A stretch of DNA of 64,000 nt. It comes from UBA11403 sp963784615 (GTDB lineage Bacteria; Pseudomonadota; Gammaproteobacteria; Legionellales; Legionellaceae). A program made the translations under genes and the position numbers. The notes below the pieces were generated by a model. It did not search any database. It was not told where the DNA came from and saw nothing but the letters and a program-made list of their open reading frames with translations. The stretch covers positions 102,326-166,325 of the forward strand of contig CAWASG010000003.1 of the NCBI GenBank assembly GCA_963784615.1. Direction: 5' to 3'. Of the stretch, positions 1 to 8,517 are shown in pieces. Numbering within the stretch: position 1 is the first letter of the stretch; every line of letters starts with the position of its first letter.

Positions 1-744
1 ACAGCCCTCGATATAGAGGGCGTGCTCAAATCAGCTGTATTGAAACGAGGCGTACCGTATAAATTGATTATTGATAATGGCCCTGCATACCGATCCGAGT
101 CATTACAAACTATTTGTGCACACTTAGAGATACGGCTTGTCTATTGTCGCGCCCGAGAACCCGAGGGCAAAGGTAAGCTCGAACGTTTTCATCGCACATT
201 TAGAGAACAATTTATCGATGAGCTTGATATCGATAAAATTCGTGATTTGGGTGATCTTAATGCTCGCCTTTGGGCCTGGATTGAGCATGTTTATCATATT
301 CGTTTGCATGGTGGGTTAGATAAGAAAACACCGCTTGATAGTTGGAGAGACGACCTGCTTCACGTGCGCCCTCTAACGCCTTATTTCGCCAATAAAATCG
401 ATGATATTTTTTACCATCGTGCTGAGCGAGTTGTTCGCAAAGATGGAACGATCAGTTGGGATGGCAAGATGTTTGAGGTACATCACAACCTTGTCGGTGA
501 GAAAGTGACGTTGGTGTTTAATCCGCACACAAATATTGCTGTTCGGGTTGAAACAGCCTTCGGTGACAACTTGGGAGCCGCTGTTTTATTAGATTTAGAC
601 GCCAATCTTAATCGTAAACGCCAACGACCACATGCAGCACCTTCGCCTGAAGGAATCCAGCGTGAGCACAATGTCGAATTGGTTTTTGAAGACTATGTCG
701 AGTCCATTGGCACCTTTGCACAAACAACCGGTGAGGACAATTAA
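1..744 (+). CDS. DDE transposase of TniA/TnsB/Mu type, 5'-truncated by window start
   Basis: This is the C-terminal 247 residues of an integrase-fold (rve) transposase that catalyses strand transfer of the element. The second catalytic aspartate lies in IIDNGPAY and the glutamate in GKGKLERFHR. After the catalytic core comes a Mu-transposase-like C-terminal beta domain (region of DGTISWDGKMFEVHHN). The reading frame is open from base 1, and the first in-frame ATG (22) is internal, as the full copy at 34046 shows. It is followed at the next base by the ATPase gene, so the two are translationally coupled. Confidence 0.85.
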   Translation, partial: TALDIEGVLKSAVLKRGVPYKLIIDNGPAYRSESLQTICAHLEIRLVYCRAREPEGKGKLERFHRTFREQFIDELDIDKIRDLGDLNARLWAWIEHVYHIRLHGGLDKKTPLDSWRDDLLHVRPLTPYFANKIDDIFYHRAERVVRKDGTISWDGKMFEVHHNLVGEKVTLVFNPHTNIAVRVETAFGDNLGAAVLLDLDANLNRKRQRPHAAPSPEGIQREHNVELVFEDYVESIGTFAQTTGEDN

Positions 745-1545
745 ATGTACCAATCATTTTTTGGTTTAACCCAAGCCCCCTTAGGAAAAAAAAGTATCCA
801 ATTATGGGATAACGCCCAGCTTGCAGGCCTTGCTCAACAGTTTAATTGGCTTCTTCAATCACCTGGCGTTGGATTACTCACAGCAGAGCCTGGACTTGGG
901 AAAACGGCTGCACTTCGACAACTAACCAGCACTTTAAACCCACATCAATACAGCGTTTTCTACATCGCCGAGACAGATTTTGGTCGACTGGATTTTTATC
1001 GTCAAATGGCGCTGATACTTGGACTTGCTTCTTCTTATCGTCGTGCTCAGTTATGGCGTGATATTAAGGAGTACATCATTCACTTGGCTACTCAAAAGAA
1101 CATTATGCCAGTATTCATTATTGATGAAGCACAAAATCTTCCATCTGAATTTTTTCGTGATTTCCCAGCTTTCCTCAATTTTGTCTTTGATTCCAAAGAC
1201 TACATGACCGTTTGGTTGGTAGGCCACCCGGAGCTCGCTCGCGAGATAGGGAAACCCGCTAATGCTGCATTAGAATCTCGGATCCAAGCACGTTGTGAAC
1301 TGAAGCCAATTCTTGAGCGCGATGCATTTAAGCAGCTTATTGAACATGGTTTTTCTCAGGCTGGATGTACGCATCAGTTGTTGTCCGACTCAGCTCTTGA
1401 GCTGCTCCGAATGTCCTCAAAAGGTAATCCAAGACAAGCACATAAACTCATTGTTACATCACTGCGATTGGCTACTGATAAAAAAATCAATCATCTACCA
1501 GATGATATCATCAAGGAGGCCATCGCTCTGTTGAAACAAATTTAA
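745..1545 (+). CDS. ExeA/TniB/TnsC-like AAA+ transposition ATPase
   Basis: This 266-residue AAA+ protein pairs with the transposase. In this family the ATPase selects or activates the target DNA. Walker A is AEPGLGKTAA near residue 50 and Walker B is FIIDEAQN near residue 125. The C-terminal part has the helical lid typical of GspA/ExeA-like ATPases. The start ATG follows the transposase stop TAA directly. The protein is identical to that of the copy at 35399-36199. It has no membrane segment, so it is a transposition factor and not a secretion ATPase despite the ExeA similarity. Confidence 0.85.
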   Translation: MYQSFFGLTQAPLGKKSIQLWDNAQLAGLAQQFNWLLQSPGVGLLTAEPGLGKTAALRQLTSTLNPHQYSVFYIAETDFGRLDFYRQMALILGLASSYRRAQLWRDIKEYIIHLATQKNIMPVFIIDEAQNLPSEFFRDFPAFLNFVFDSKDYMTVWLVGHPELAREIGKPANAALESRIQARCELKPILERDAFKQLIEHGFSQAGCTHQLLSDSALELLRMSSKGNPRQAHKLIVTSLRLATDKKINHLPDDIIKEAIALLKQI

Positions 1546-1550
1546 AAATA

Positions 1551-1584
1551 AAAGCTCCCCAAGGTGCTTGCCTTGGGGAGCTTT
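1551..1584 (+). terminator. strong hairpin after transposon ATPase gene
   Basis: A perfect 14-bp stem (AAAGCTCCCCAAGG / CCTTGGGGAGCTTT) with a six-base loop lies just after the ATPase stop codon. The same hairpin occurs at 36205-36238, and variant forms follow the ATPase genes of the other two copies. The T-run is short, so termination is inferred from position. Confidence 0.65.
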
Positions 1585-1744
1585 GTCTCAGGTTAATTAA
1601 ATAGGGACGAGATATGTAAATTAGAGTGAGACGTTACAGTTAGCGATTTGACCGTCCCTGCGATACCAAACGACACCCAGTCCCTTGATATAAAGCATAT
1701 CATGTGATCGCATAAATACCAGGTTTCATTAGCAAAGGATTGCT

Positions 1745-2188
1745 ATGGAACTGACACCACGACTATTTCTATGCGCGCTCTGTTATGAACAAGTCATTAT
1801 CTGCACCCACTGCGATCGAGGAAATATTTACTGCAGTATTTCCTGCTCATCCACAGCAAGAAAAAAATCGTTATGTGAAGCCGGAAGTCGGTATCAGCAA
1901 AGTCACAATGGCCGGTTAAATCATGCATCACGTCAGCGTCATTATATGCAACGTTTACGTAAGTTTAAAAATAAAATGACGCATCATGGTTCCATCGAAA
2001 GCACCTCGGATGGTTTACTACCTCTGGTTAAAAACAAGGCAAAGAAGACTTGTAAGAGGCAGGTAAGTGGTCCGATAATCTGTTGTTTATGCTCCACCAT
2101 CGTCTCTCCTTTGCTTCGTTCCAGGTTTTTACGTTATGGAATGTCTAAAAACGCACATTCTTTACCGCCTTGTTCGCGACCACCTTGA
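1745..2188 (+). CDS. zinc-finger accessory protein of IS21-like element
   Basis: This 147-residue basic protein carries repeated Cys pairs near the N-terminus (CALC, CTHC, then C at two further sites) and another CxxC near residue 114. That suggests two zinc-binding knuckles followed by an Arg/Lys-rich stretch (ARKKS, RQRHYMQRLRKFKNK). It resembles the 49532-49966 protein over its full length. Both sit immediately upstream of istA, so a DNA- or RNA-binding role in transposition or its control is inferred. A good ribosome site (AAAGGA) lies 7 bases before the ATG. The exact function is unknown. Confidence 0.6.
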   Translation: MELTPRLFLCALCYEQVIICTHCDRGNIYCSISCSSTARKKSLCEAGSRYQQSHNGRLNHASRQRHYMQRLRKFKNKMTHHGSIESTSDGLLPLVKNKAKKTCKRQVSGPIICCLCSTIVSPLLRSRFLRYGMSKNAHSLPPCSRPP

Positions 2189-2214
2189 TGACTACCCTAA
2201 TGAGGAGCAGAACA

Positions 2215-2512
2215 ATGAGCATTTCAGATGAGTTAGAAGCCAATATATTGCGCTATTATCACGTTGAAAAATGGCGTGTAGGGACGATTTCGTCTCAGTT
2301 GGGTGTGCACCTCAGCACGATAAAGCGTGTCCTGTCAGCGGCAGGCATTCCCAAAAAGAAAATCCTTGTGCAATCGTCTATGATGGATCCGTATTTATCA
2401 TTTGTATTGGATACGTTACAGAGGCATCCAACGTTAACAGCAAGTCGACTGTTCTCCATGGTTCAAGAGCGAGGTTATCCCGGCGGGCTGGATCATTTTC
2501 GCCATCCCCTCT
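2215..2512 (+). pseudogene. truncated IstA-like transposase (N-terminal HTH part)
   Basis: Only about 98 residues of an IS21-type transposase remain. They include the N-terminal helix-turn-helix (WRVGTISSQLGVHLSTIKRV) and the start of the linker up to ERGYPGGLDHFR. The catalytic DDE core is missing. The start ATG at 2215 has a GAGGAG ribosome site upstream and matches the start of the intact copy at 49992. The reading frame runs into unrelated sequence and stops at 2523. Confidence 0.75.
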
Positions 2513-2618
2513 GTGCCAGCTGAAATGAGACAAAAATAAGGTGAAACCACTTCTTGTGTCATGGTGCATGTTCTGGAGCTTTAGGCCGACAACCTTCGCT
2601 GGTAGTCTGATACCGCAT

Positions 2619-3249
2619 TTACGGACGAGTTTGGGCAATACCCTTGTTTTGATTCATATTAGGATTCTTTGTGTTACTAGATAATTTCTCCAATTGCTCG
2701 GTTGTCAACACAATAAAAAAACCTTTTTCTGAATTACCTTGAATGCTCTTAGGAGCGGGGCTTCCATCCTTATTTTTTTGTGTTACAGATTTAATCTCCA
2801 TTTTATTGAGTGCCGCCAAGGCCTCATTTGCCTCAGCACGATTACTAAACTCAAGTTTTCCGTGATAAACGACAAAATCAGTTCCATTCTTCTGTTTTTT
2901 CTCCTCAACTTCTCCGAATTTAGGAGATTTTATAAGTGGGTTTGTTGATGACTTTAATGCCTCAAGTGCATTCTTGATAGCACCTTCTCGTGCATAGTAA
3001 CTTCTAAATGACTCCATTTGTAGGTGGGAAAGGGGTTGACTAGAATTAGGTGGCGCATTTGACTTTGTGCCATTATTTGCCCCGCTTTGCTTGAAAGCTT
3101 GAAAGTCGGTGTCCAAGTTTTTCAACTTAAAAAGATCCTCTGCTGTAATCATAATAATTGACGTTTTTTTCACAACGGTAGTCATCGTAGGATATTGTTG
3201 GTGATGCGATTGACCTTCAGCTAGCACTGAAACAGTTGCTTGTTCTTCC
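2619..3249 (-). pseudogene. C-terminal part of an unknown gene split by IS66
   Basis: The frame encodes the C-terminal ~200 residues of a protein I do not recognise; the N-terminal part lies at 5910-6258. Joined, the two give a gene of roughly 270 codons. The middle is rich in Ser/Asn/Pro, and the C-terminal half repeats short charged helices (KLEFSNRAEANEALAALNK; GFFIVLTTEQLEKLSS). It ends in NQNKGIAQTRP. No signal peptide or membrane segment is visible. The IS66 element at 3250 interrupts it, so the only start left (3227) is internal. An effector-like role is possible but unsupported. Confidence 0.6.
3089..3249. repeat. 161-bp direct repeat flanking IS66 copy 1, left copy
   Basis: Bases 3089-3249 reappear exactly at 5910-6070 on the other side of the IS66 element, in the same orientation. 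The immediate 8-bp flanks (GTTCTTCC left, GCTTGAAA right) do not match each other. This is therefore not the ordinary 8-bp target duplication seen for the other two copies. Confidence 0.85.
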
Positions 3250-3329
3250 GTGACCTTTCGGCAAGCCTGTGTGACATACCTAGAATGATTTTGTAGAGTA
3301 GGCTCTTCTTAACAGAGGAGTTTTACTCG

Positions 3330-3701
3330 ATGGATAGCATCACATTAGAATCAGTAGAGGCGGCATTTTGTGACTGGCGTGCTCAGCGCAATAGTCGCAC
3401 GGATCCGATCCCCGAATCTCTCTGGGCCATGGCGTTGAAACTTTACCCTGCACACAAACACTCTAAAATTTGTCATCGACTTCGACTGAGTGCCGGTCAG
3501 TTTAAGCCTCGCTTGGAAAGCCGAGTACAATCTCCTGCTGATAAAGGTTTTGTTTTGGCATCCAGAGATGAGGTTAAAACCAATCTCCTGAAGAGTTCCG
3601 AGGTTCGATTAACCATACAAGGCAAGGATCGAGCGATGACGCTTTGTGTTAGCGTACATGAGCTTCCTCTGATATTGCCTCATATTGGCGCGTTGTTATG
3701 A
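3330..3701 (+). CDS. tnpA: IS66 accessory protein TnpA-like
   Basis: This 123-residue protein is needed, in studied IS66 elements, for full transposition. It has no transposase catalytic motif. It starts 80 bases inside the element end after a GGAG-type ribosome site and overlaps tnpB by 4 bases (ATGA arrangement), so the two are coupled. Family assignment rests mainly on position before tnpB, size and the basic central part (HSKICHRLRLSAGQFKPRLE). Confidence 0.75.
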   Translation: MDSITLESVEAAFCDWRAQRNSRTDPIPESLWAMALKLYPAHKHSKICHRLRLSAGQFKPRLESRVQSPADKGFVLASRDEVKTNLLKSSEVRLTIQGKDRAMTLCVSVHELPLILPHIGALL

Positions 3702-4042
3702 TTCAAATCACACCACAGCATCACCTGCATCTCAGTGTTGAGCCAATTGATTTTAGGAAAGGCATCGATGCATTGGTGGGGCTTTGTCGCCAAAGTATAG
3801 GTTCTCCCTATGATGGCGCAGTGTTTGCTTTTCGCAACAAAAGCGGCATAGCCGTCAAACTATTAGTTTACGACGGCACGGGTTTTTGGCTATGCACGAA
3901 ACGATTCTCTCAAGGCAAGTTGGCCTATTGGCCAAAATCCAGTGACGAGCGAATTTGTGCTACAACGATGACGATTATCCTCAATCAGGGGACGCCTGCA
4001 GCAATGCATCCTTCTTGGCGCTCGCTTCCAAGCTCTGCTTGA
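3698..4042 (+). CDS. tnpB: IS66 Orf2-like protein TnpB
   Basis: The 114-residue protein has the IS66 Orf2 signature, including PIDFRKGIDALVGLC, GAVFAFRNK and LLVYDGTGFWLCTKRFSQGK. Its biochemical role is unknown, but IS66 transposition depends on it. The last ~20 residues differ in character from the family core and read into the 3' end of the convergent tnpC. The coding ends overlap over 3981-4042. Confidence 0.85.
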   Translation: MIQITPQHHLHLSVEPIDFRKGIDALVGLCRQSIGSPYDGAVFAFRNKSGIAVKLLVYDGTGFWLCTKRFSQGKLAYWPKSSDERICATTMTIILNQGTPAAMHPSWRSLPSSA

Positions 4043-5642
4043 GAGTTTGCTTGTAATGCCATGGCAACCAATCGTGAGGATTGTGTATCACTGCTTGTTC
4101 GTTATCGATAAGTGCGCTCATGTATTCGCATGGATTGATATCGTTTTGGGCCGCGCTGTATAAGGCCGATTGCACGTAACTCGCAAATGCGGCGCTGTTT
4201 AAGGTTTTATAAAACATCGATGATTTTCTAACCTGAATCACCAATTTTAGTGCGCGCTCAACGATATTCGTATCAAGCGGGGCATGAGGTTGACGCAAAA
4301 ACTGTGATAATTCTGTCCAACGATTTAATATGTAGTCAATCGCCTTACCCGCAACAGAATTAGGCTCAAACTCCGGCTTTTGTTCCTCAAGATACAATCT
4401 AAGCGCGTCCATAACGGGTGTGCTTTTTTCTTGATGATAGGCGAGTCGCTTCTCACTGCTATAGCCCTTGGTGTGTGACTCGTGGTCGTATATGGTACCA
4501 ATTAAGCCAATGACTTTATCGGCCACATCATCATAGCCATCGGGCAACTCGTAAAACTGTCGCCTGGCATGAACCAGGCAATAACACAGGATGTATAAAT
4601 TCTCAGATATACCTTGCGGAATATTAGCTGATAATGCATCGCACATCATGATGGGGATATCTAAACTTGCGTCACGTATACTCATGATATCTGTGATGCA
4701 TTTGCCAGCCGTGCGATTATCGGTGATATAAAGGTACGTTCGATGGTCTTCATGAAGGCTCACAATCCCTGTTGTAAAACAAGTGTGTTGGCTTTTTTCA
4801 CCTTTTGCAGCCGCTTTAGCAGCTTTGATTTCGCTCATGATTTTTACAGAAGTGTCATCGTAACAAAGTGCCACACCATTGGCGGCATCTTGAGATAACG
4901 CTTGGTATAAAACCTTTAACATGGGCTCATGGGCAGCCATCAAATCCCACTGCGTCGAAGCGGGTAGTGGTATGCCCAGATAATTTTGCAATCTATCCTG
5001 GCGATAAAGAGGGACTGACATAAAGTATTTGTTAATCATGAGCATCGCGATAAAGTTTGCGTCATATTTTTTATCGCTGACACCTTCTGGCAGTGGCGCT
5101 GTGTAAACAATCTCACACACGCCGCAGCGCAATTTCTGCAGGTTATAACGGGTGGCACTTGCTAATGGCGCACCACGAACGCTAACCAAAGTCCCTGGCT
5201 CGCTCATCTCGTATAAGCGCCCATCACAAGCCTCTGCAGGACAAGTATCGCCCGGATTTAATTCAGGATGCTCAACCTCAATGATAGACGCGCCCTCATA
5301 GGCATCAGCACCATTTCGCCCGTGTCCTTTTTTATCAGCGTCTGAAGTATTAGTGCTTCCCTTTAACGATGATGGATCATGCTTAGGTTTTCGAGTTGCC
5401 GCTTTCTCACTGCCTTGAATTTGAAATAGCTTGCGTAACTTCGCGATGCTTAATAGCCCTAGCTCCAGTTGCTGAGCCATCCAGGCATTACCATGAATCA
5501 GCATTTTGGCAAACTCAGCATTTTCGGCACCGATATTTGAATTCATTATCGCCGATAAGAAATTATCCATTTGCTCTTGACTGATCTTTTGAACTTTGGG
5601 CATTTTCGCCCGGGTCTTTTTAGCCATAAACATAATCACCAC
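3981..5642 (-). CDS. tnpC: IS66 transposase TnpC
   Basis: This 553-residue DDE transposase has an N-terminal helical region and a zinc-binding segment with paired cysteines (CPAEACDGR; CGVCEIVY). The catalytic core has aspartates in CYDDTS (near residue 262) and CDALSA (near 334) and the glutamate in NIVERALKL (near 461). The frame opens at GTG 5642, but the true start is probably one of two in-frame ATGs at 5633 or 5627, since GGTGA lies at ribosome-site distance. It points toward tnpB, opposite to the usual IS66 order. Confidence 0.9.
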   Translation of the reverse strand: MVIMFMAKKTRAKMPKVQKISQEQMDNFLSAIMNSNIGAENAEFAKMLIHGNAWMAQQLELGLLSIAKLRKLFQIQGSEKAATRKPKHDPSSLKGSTNTSDADKKGHGRNGADAYEGASIIEVEHPELNPGDTCPAEACDGRLYEMSEPGTLVSVRGAPLASATRYNLQKLRCGVCEIVYTAPLPEGVSDKKYDANFIAMLMINKYFMSVPLYRQDRLQNYLGIPLPASTQWDLMAAHEPMLKVLYQALSQDAANGVALCYDDTSVKIMSEIKAAKAAAKGEKSQHTCFTTGIVSLHEDHRTYLYITDNRTAGKCITDIMSIRDASLDIPIMMCDALSANIPQGISENLYILCYCLVHARRQFYELPDGYDDVADKVIGLIGTIYDHESHTKGYSSEKRLAYHQEKSTPVMDALRLYLEEQKPEFEPNSVAGKAIDYILNRWTELSQFLRQPHAPLDTNIVERALKLVIQVRKSSMFYKTLNSAAFASYVQSALYSAAQNDINPCEYMSALIDNEQAVIHNPHDWLPWHYKQTLKQSLEASAKKDALLQASPD

Positions 5643-5909
5643 ATTGTACGTGGCATCATTATACCGCAGGTTTTAAAAGCCAATTTTTCCTTTCTAAGAA
5701 GGCGTTTAAGGGATTATTATTTTTAAGCTACGGCCGGGATCAAATGTGGTGTTTGTAACGTCTTGTGCACATCCAGGATCAAGTCAAATAGGAAGATTAT
5801 AAATGGGGCAAAAATGCATGGGAATTTTGAAAAAACGACCTAAAACCCTGTCAACCCCTAAATGAAAAAATTAAAAATATTTTCTATCGCAGCCCTACCG
5901 AAAGGTCAC

Positions 5910-6070
5910 GCTTGAAAGCTTGAAAGTCGGTGTCCAAGTTTTTCAACTTAAAAAGATCCTCTGCTGTAATCATAATAATTGACGTTTTTTTCACAACGGT
6001 AGTCATCGTAGGATATTGTTGGTGATGCGATTGACCTTCAGCTAGCACTGAAACAGTTGCTTGTTCTTCC
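5910..6070. repeat. 161-bp direct repeat flanking IS66 copy 1, right copy
   Basis: Exact repeat of 3089-3249. It may come from unequal recombination between two IS66 insertions 161 bp apart, or from insertion into an earlier tandem duplication. Confidence 0.85.
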
Positions 6071-6258
6071 TGAATTATCTTGTTATTGATGCCGGCGGTT
6101 GCTAGCCAAGCTAAAAATCTATTTCTATCTGATGAGGATAAATCAGTTATATCTAATGCAGAATTAGTATCACCTCTTTCAAGAAGCTTTACACCAGGCG
6201 CAAGAACATTAATAAAGTGCTCCGCCTTCCGCATCCGAGACTTTTGGTAGTTAGGCAT
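5910..6258 (-). pseudogene. N-terminal part of the unknown gene split by IS66
   Basis: The first ~116 codons of the gene whose rest is at 2619-3249, starting at ATG 6258. The N-terminus is basic (MPNYQKSRMRKAEH) and is followed by an amphipathic region with SSSDRNRFLAWLATAG. The frame runs into the IS66 end and stops at 5884 after eight foreign residues. The last 161 bases are the direct repeat shared with the left fragment, so simple removal of the IS would leave a duplication. No family recognised. Confidence 0.6.
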
Positions 6259-6412
6259 AATTTCAACCCTCAGTGTAATTAGTAGTAGCTGCGCACAATC
6301 AAAATGATCCTACGTTAACATGTAATATAAGTAAGGCAAATACATATAGCCTAATTGTGGTTGGCTGTCTTATATGGTTAAGTATAGGCAATTTAACAAC
6401 AATTTCAATTAA

Positions 6413-6526
6413 CCTGCCGCACGATCTTTAGTCACAGGCCCATTAAACGATAATTGGCCGAATATTACGGTGAATGAAAATGTGCAAGTGGAGATTGTTG
6501 GCAAGGTTGTTCAAAATACTCGGTAA
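6413..6526 (+). pseudogene. possible C-terminal scrap of an S24/LexA-like repressor
   Basis: A 37-codon open stretch without a start codon ends in WPNITVNENVQVEIVGKVVQ. The pattern resembles the last strand region of S24 peptidase-type phage repressors (EIIGKVV). It sits in the 342-base gap between 6259 and 6600, which holds nothing else I can call except an AT-rich TATAAT at 6556-6561. The assignment is weak because the piece is so short. Confidence 0.3.
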
Positions 6527-6600
6527 TATTTTTAATACACCACCGACTTATTGTGTATAATATACTCAAATATAGGCGCAGGTTAGGGTAAGGGGTTTAT

Positions 6601-7323
6601 ATGTTGGAAAATGAAGCGGTAGTAAAAATACAAAGTTTTTTTACTGCTTATCGTCTAAAAAAGAAAACTGAACTGCACCAGATCATAACCTATAGCCCTA
6701 ACTCACAATTATTACAGGCGATACATTTACGATTTCAATGTATGAGAGCCGTGGCGGCAGCAAAATTCCCTTTAAGTAAACCACTTGAAGACAAAGAGCA
6801 AATAGCGCGCGTAATTAGCGGGGTAACAAGGCTCGCAAAAGAAACAGGAATCACCAATTTAGATGCTGTTGCAGAAGTTTTTCAACACAACATTATGTTG
6901 TCTACAATGATTCAGGTTCCTTATTACGATCTTATTTGGAGGAAATCCCATCATGGTGAGCGTGATATTCAGAAGTTAATCAATCATGCTTATGCTCAAT
7001 TGCAGCATTTAGTGCTTTTGTTTAATTTACCGATAGATTGCATTCACGAAGAACCATGCCATACACCCGAAGAGGTTCTTGCTCTGGCTCGTGATATCAT
7101 CCAGTTCGCTAGTAAAACAATGATTGAAATACTAGCGAGGCCATCGAGCCAAGAATTACCCGCAATTTCTCAAATAGAGTTAGCTGCGGTTATCGAAGAA
7201 ATGTCGGCAAACTATATGACACCAACGATGTTGGCTCATAGCAAAGAAAACATACGCCTATTTACGCAGAAGATAACGGAGTGCTCATCAATACCCGTAA
7301 GTAATCTTGAGGCTAAATTGTAG
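6601..7323 (+). CDS. hypothetical protein with N-terminal IQ-motif-like helix
   Basis: I do not recognise the family of this 240-residue protein. The N-terminus reads VVKIQSFFTAYRLKKKTELH, which resembles a eukaryotic IQ (calmodulin-binding) helix: Ile-Gln followed by spaced basic residues. The rest is predicted mostly helical, without signal peptide or membrane span. TAAGGGG lies at ribosome-site distance before the ATG, and TATAAT at 6556-6561 could be its -10 box. The gene stands alone. An IQ-like helix in an organism of this type makes a secreted effector plausible, but that is inference. Confidence 0.6.
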   Translation: MLENEAVVKIQSFFTAYRLKKKTELHQIITYSPNSQLLQAIHLRFQCMRAVAAAKFPLSKPLEDKEQIARVISGVTRLAKETGITNLDAVAEVFQHNIMLSTMIQVPYYDLIWRKSHHGERDIQKLINHAYAQLQHLVLLFNLPIDCIHEEPCHTPEEVLALARDIIQFASKTMIEILARPSSQELPAISQIELAAVIEEMSANYMTPTMLAHSKENIRLFTQKITECSSIPVSNLEAKL

Positions 7324-7475
7324 GTATCGAGGATGGTGCTATGATTATCTAAAATTTTACAGCACCTATCCGCAAATTGTGCCCACAGCGTCGGCACAAT
7401 TGACCGTGCCACCGGGAAAGTAGTACAAAGTCTCAGGGAATATTAATATTATCGTGGATATATAGTAGGGTAAAA

Positions 7476-8486
7476 ATGAACAAAAACATTGCAATGAAAC
7501 AACAAGATAATTTTTCAGAAATTATTTCGTTAATTCAAACCGCTCGAGAACAGGCCTATAAAACGGTTAACACATTACTAATTGATTTATACTGGAAAGT
7601 TGGTCAGTACATTAGCATTAAAATAAACAATGCTGAATGGGGTGATGGAGTTGTTCCTGAGTTGGCGAAGTATATTGCTAACACTCAGCCAGGATTAAGA
7701 GGGTTCACCAGAGTCAACTTATTTAGAATGCGCCAATTTTATGAAACATATTGTAGCGATGAAATTATCTCACCACTGGTGAGACAATTACCTTGGACTC
7801 ACAACCTTATTATACTAAGCCAAAGCAAAAGCAGTGATGAGCGTTTTTTTTACATTAATCAAGCCACTCAAGAGCGTTGGAGTAAGCGAGAATTAGAACG
7901 TCAATTAAAGTCGGCACTGTTTGAGCGAACCATACTCCATCCTCAATCAAGTTCTCGAGCATTAACGCAATCCCGTCCAGAAGCAATCAATTTATTTAAA
8001 GATGCTTATATGGTAGAGTTTTTAGAGCTACCAGATGGTCATGATGAAATTGACCTGCACCGAGGCCTATTAACCAAATTAAAAGATTTTCTAATTGAGC
8101 TAGGCCGTGATTTTTGCTTTGTAGGCTCAGAATACCCACTTCAAGTTGGCAACCGCGATTTTGCTTTAGATTTATTGTTTTTTCACAGGGGTTTAAATTG
8201 CTTAGTGGCCTTTGAACTGAAAGTCGGTCGATTTGAACCAGAATATCTTGGTAAATTATCGTTCTATCTTGAGGCATTGGATCGTGATGTTAAAAAAAAT
8301 CACGAAAACCCCGCTATTGGTGTACTACTTTGCGCAAACAAGGATGATGAAGTTGTTGAGTACGCTCTAAATCGAACACTGTCTCCTGCCGTAATTGCGG
8401 AATATAAAACTCAATTGCCAGATAAAAAATTATTACGGGAAAAATTGCACGAATTTTATTTACAGAATCAATCTTTGAATGATTAA
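7476..8486 (+). CDS. YhcG-type PDDEXK nuclease (DUF1016)
   Basis: The 336-residue protein has the two-part layout of the YhcG/DUF1016 family. The N-terminal helical domain contains DLYWKVGQYIS and RMRQFYETY. The C-terminal PD-(D/E)XK nuclease fold contains DFALDLLFF and VAFELKVGRFEPEYLGKL, where the Asp and the E-x-K are the expected catalytic residues. Members are often found with restriction or toxin loci and are proposed to act on DNA or with recombination factors. It is close to full family length and appears intact. The start chosen is the first ATG; a second at residue 7 is possible. Confidence 0.85.
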   Translation: MNKNIAMKQQDNFSEIISLIQTAREQAYKTVNTLLIDLYWKVGQYISIKINNAEWGDGVVPELAKYIANTQPGLRGFTRVNLFRMRQFYETYCSDEIISPLVRQLPWTHNLIILSQSKSSDERFFYINQATQERWSKRELERQLKSALFERTILHPQSSSRALTQSRPEAINLFKDAYMVEFLELPDGHDEIDLHRGLLTKLKDFLIELGRDFCFVGSEYPLQVGNRDFALDLLFFHRGLNCLVAFELKVGRFEPEYLGKLSFYLEALDRDVKKNHENPAIGVLLCANKDDEVVEYALNRTLSPAVIAEYKTQLPDKKLLREKLHEFYLQNQSLND

Positions 8487-8517
8487 TGGCGTATAAAAAT
8501 TTAATGGGACTTGTAGG

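Larger units (their letters stand above)
1..1638 (+). mobile_element. TniA/ExeA-type transposon, copy 1 (right part only)
   Basis: The window opens inside the transposase gene of an element seen complete at 33209-36292 and 36344-39428. It contains the transposase 3' part, the AAA+ ATPase, a terminator hairpin and the right end TGAGACGTTACA, which ends at 1638 in the CA typical of TG...CA transposons. The encoded proteins are identical to those of the 33209-36292 copy and differ at a few residues from the 36344 and 62375 copies. The right flank is an IS21-like element, so this copy also landed in another transposable element. Confidence 0.85.
1639..2512 (+). mobile_element. IS21-like element remnant, truncated at both ends
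   Basis: The leader sequence around CCGTCCCTGCGATACCAAACG and the order zinc-finger gene then istA match the intact element at 49270-52585, but with clear divergence. The left end is cut by transposon copy 1 at 1638. The right end stops inside istA near 2512, with istB missing. The next ~100 bases (2513-2618) show no recognisable gene. Confidence 0.75.
3250..5909. mobile_element. IS66-family element, copy 1 (2,660 bp)
   Basis: The ends are GTGACCTTTCGG at 3250 and its inverse CCGAAAGGTCAC at 5909. The element carries tnpA and tnpB on the plus strand and tnpC convergent on the minus strand, an unusual layout for IS66, where all three normally point the same way. Its length and proteins are identical to the copies at 11208-13867 and 45340-47999. 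This copy is inverted relative to those two and is flanked by a 161-bp direct repeat. Confidence 0.9.

Noticed and set aside
745..1545. ExeA/GspA type II secretion ATPase
   Set aside because: It is coupled to a transposase, present in four copies within transposon ends, and lacks the peptidoglycan-binding domain and membrane segment of ExeA.
2378..2638. Minus-strand 86-residue gene
   Set aside because: It overlaps the istA remnant and the end of the split gene, with no recognisable motif or ribosome site.
2619..3227. Complete 202-residue gene
   Set aside because: The start is internal to a longer gene interrupted by IS66; the N-terminus is at 6258.
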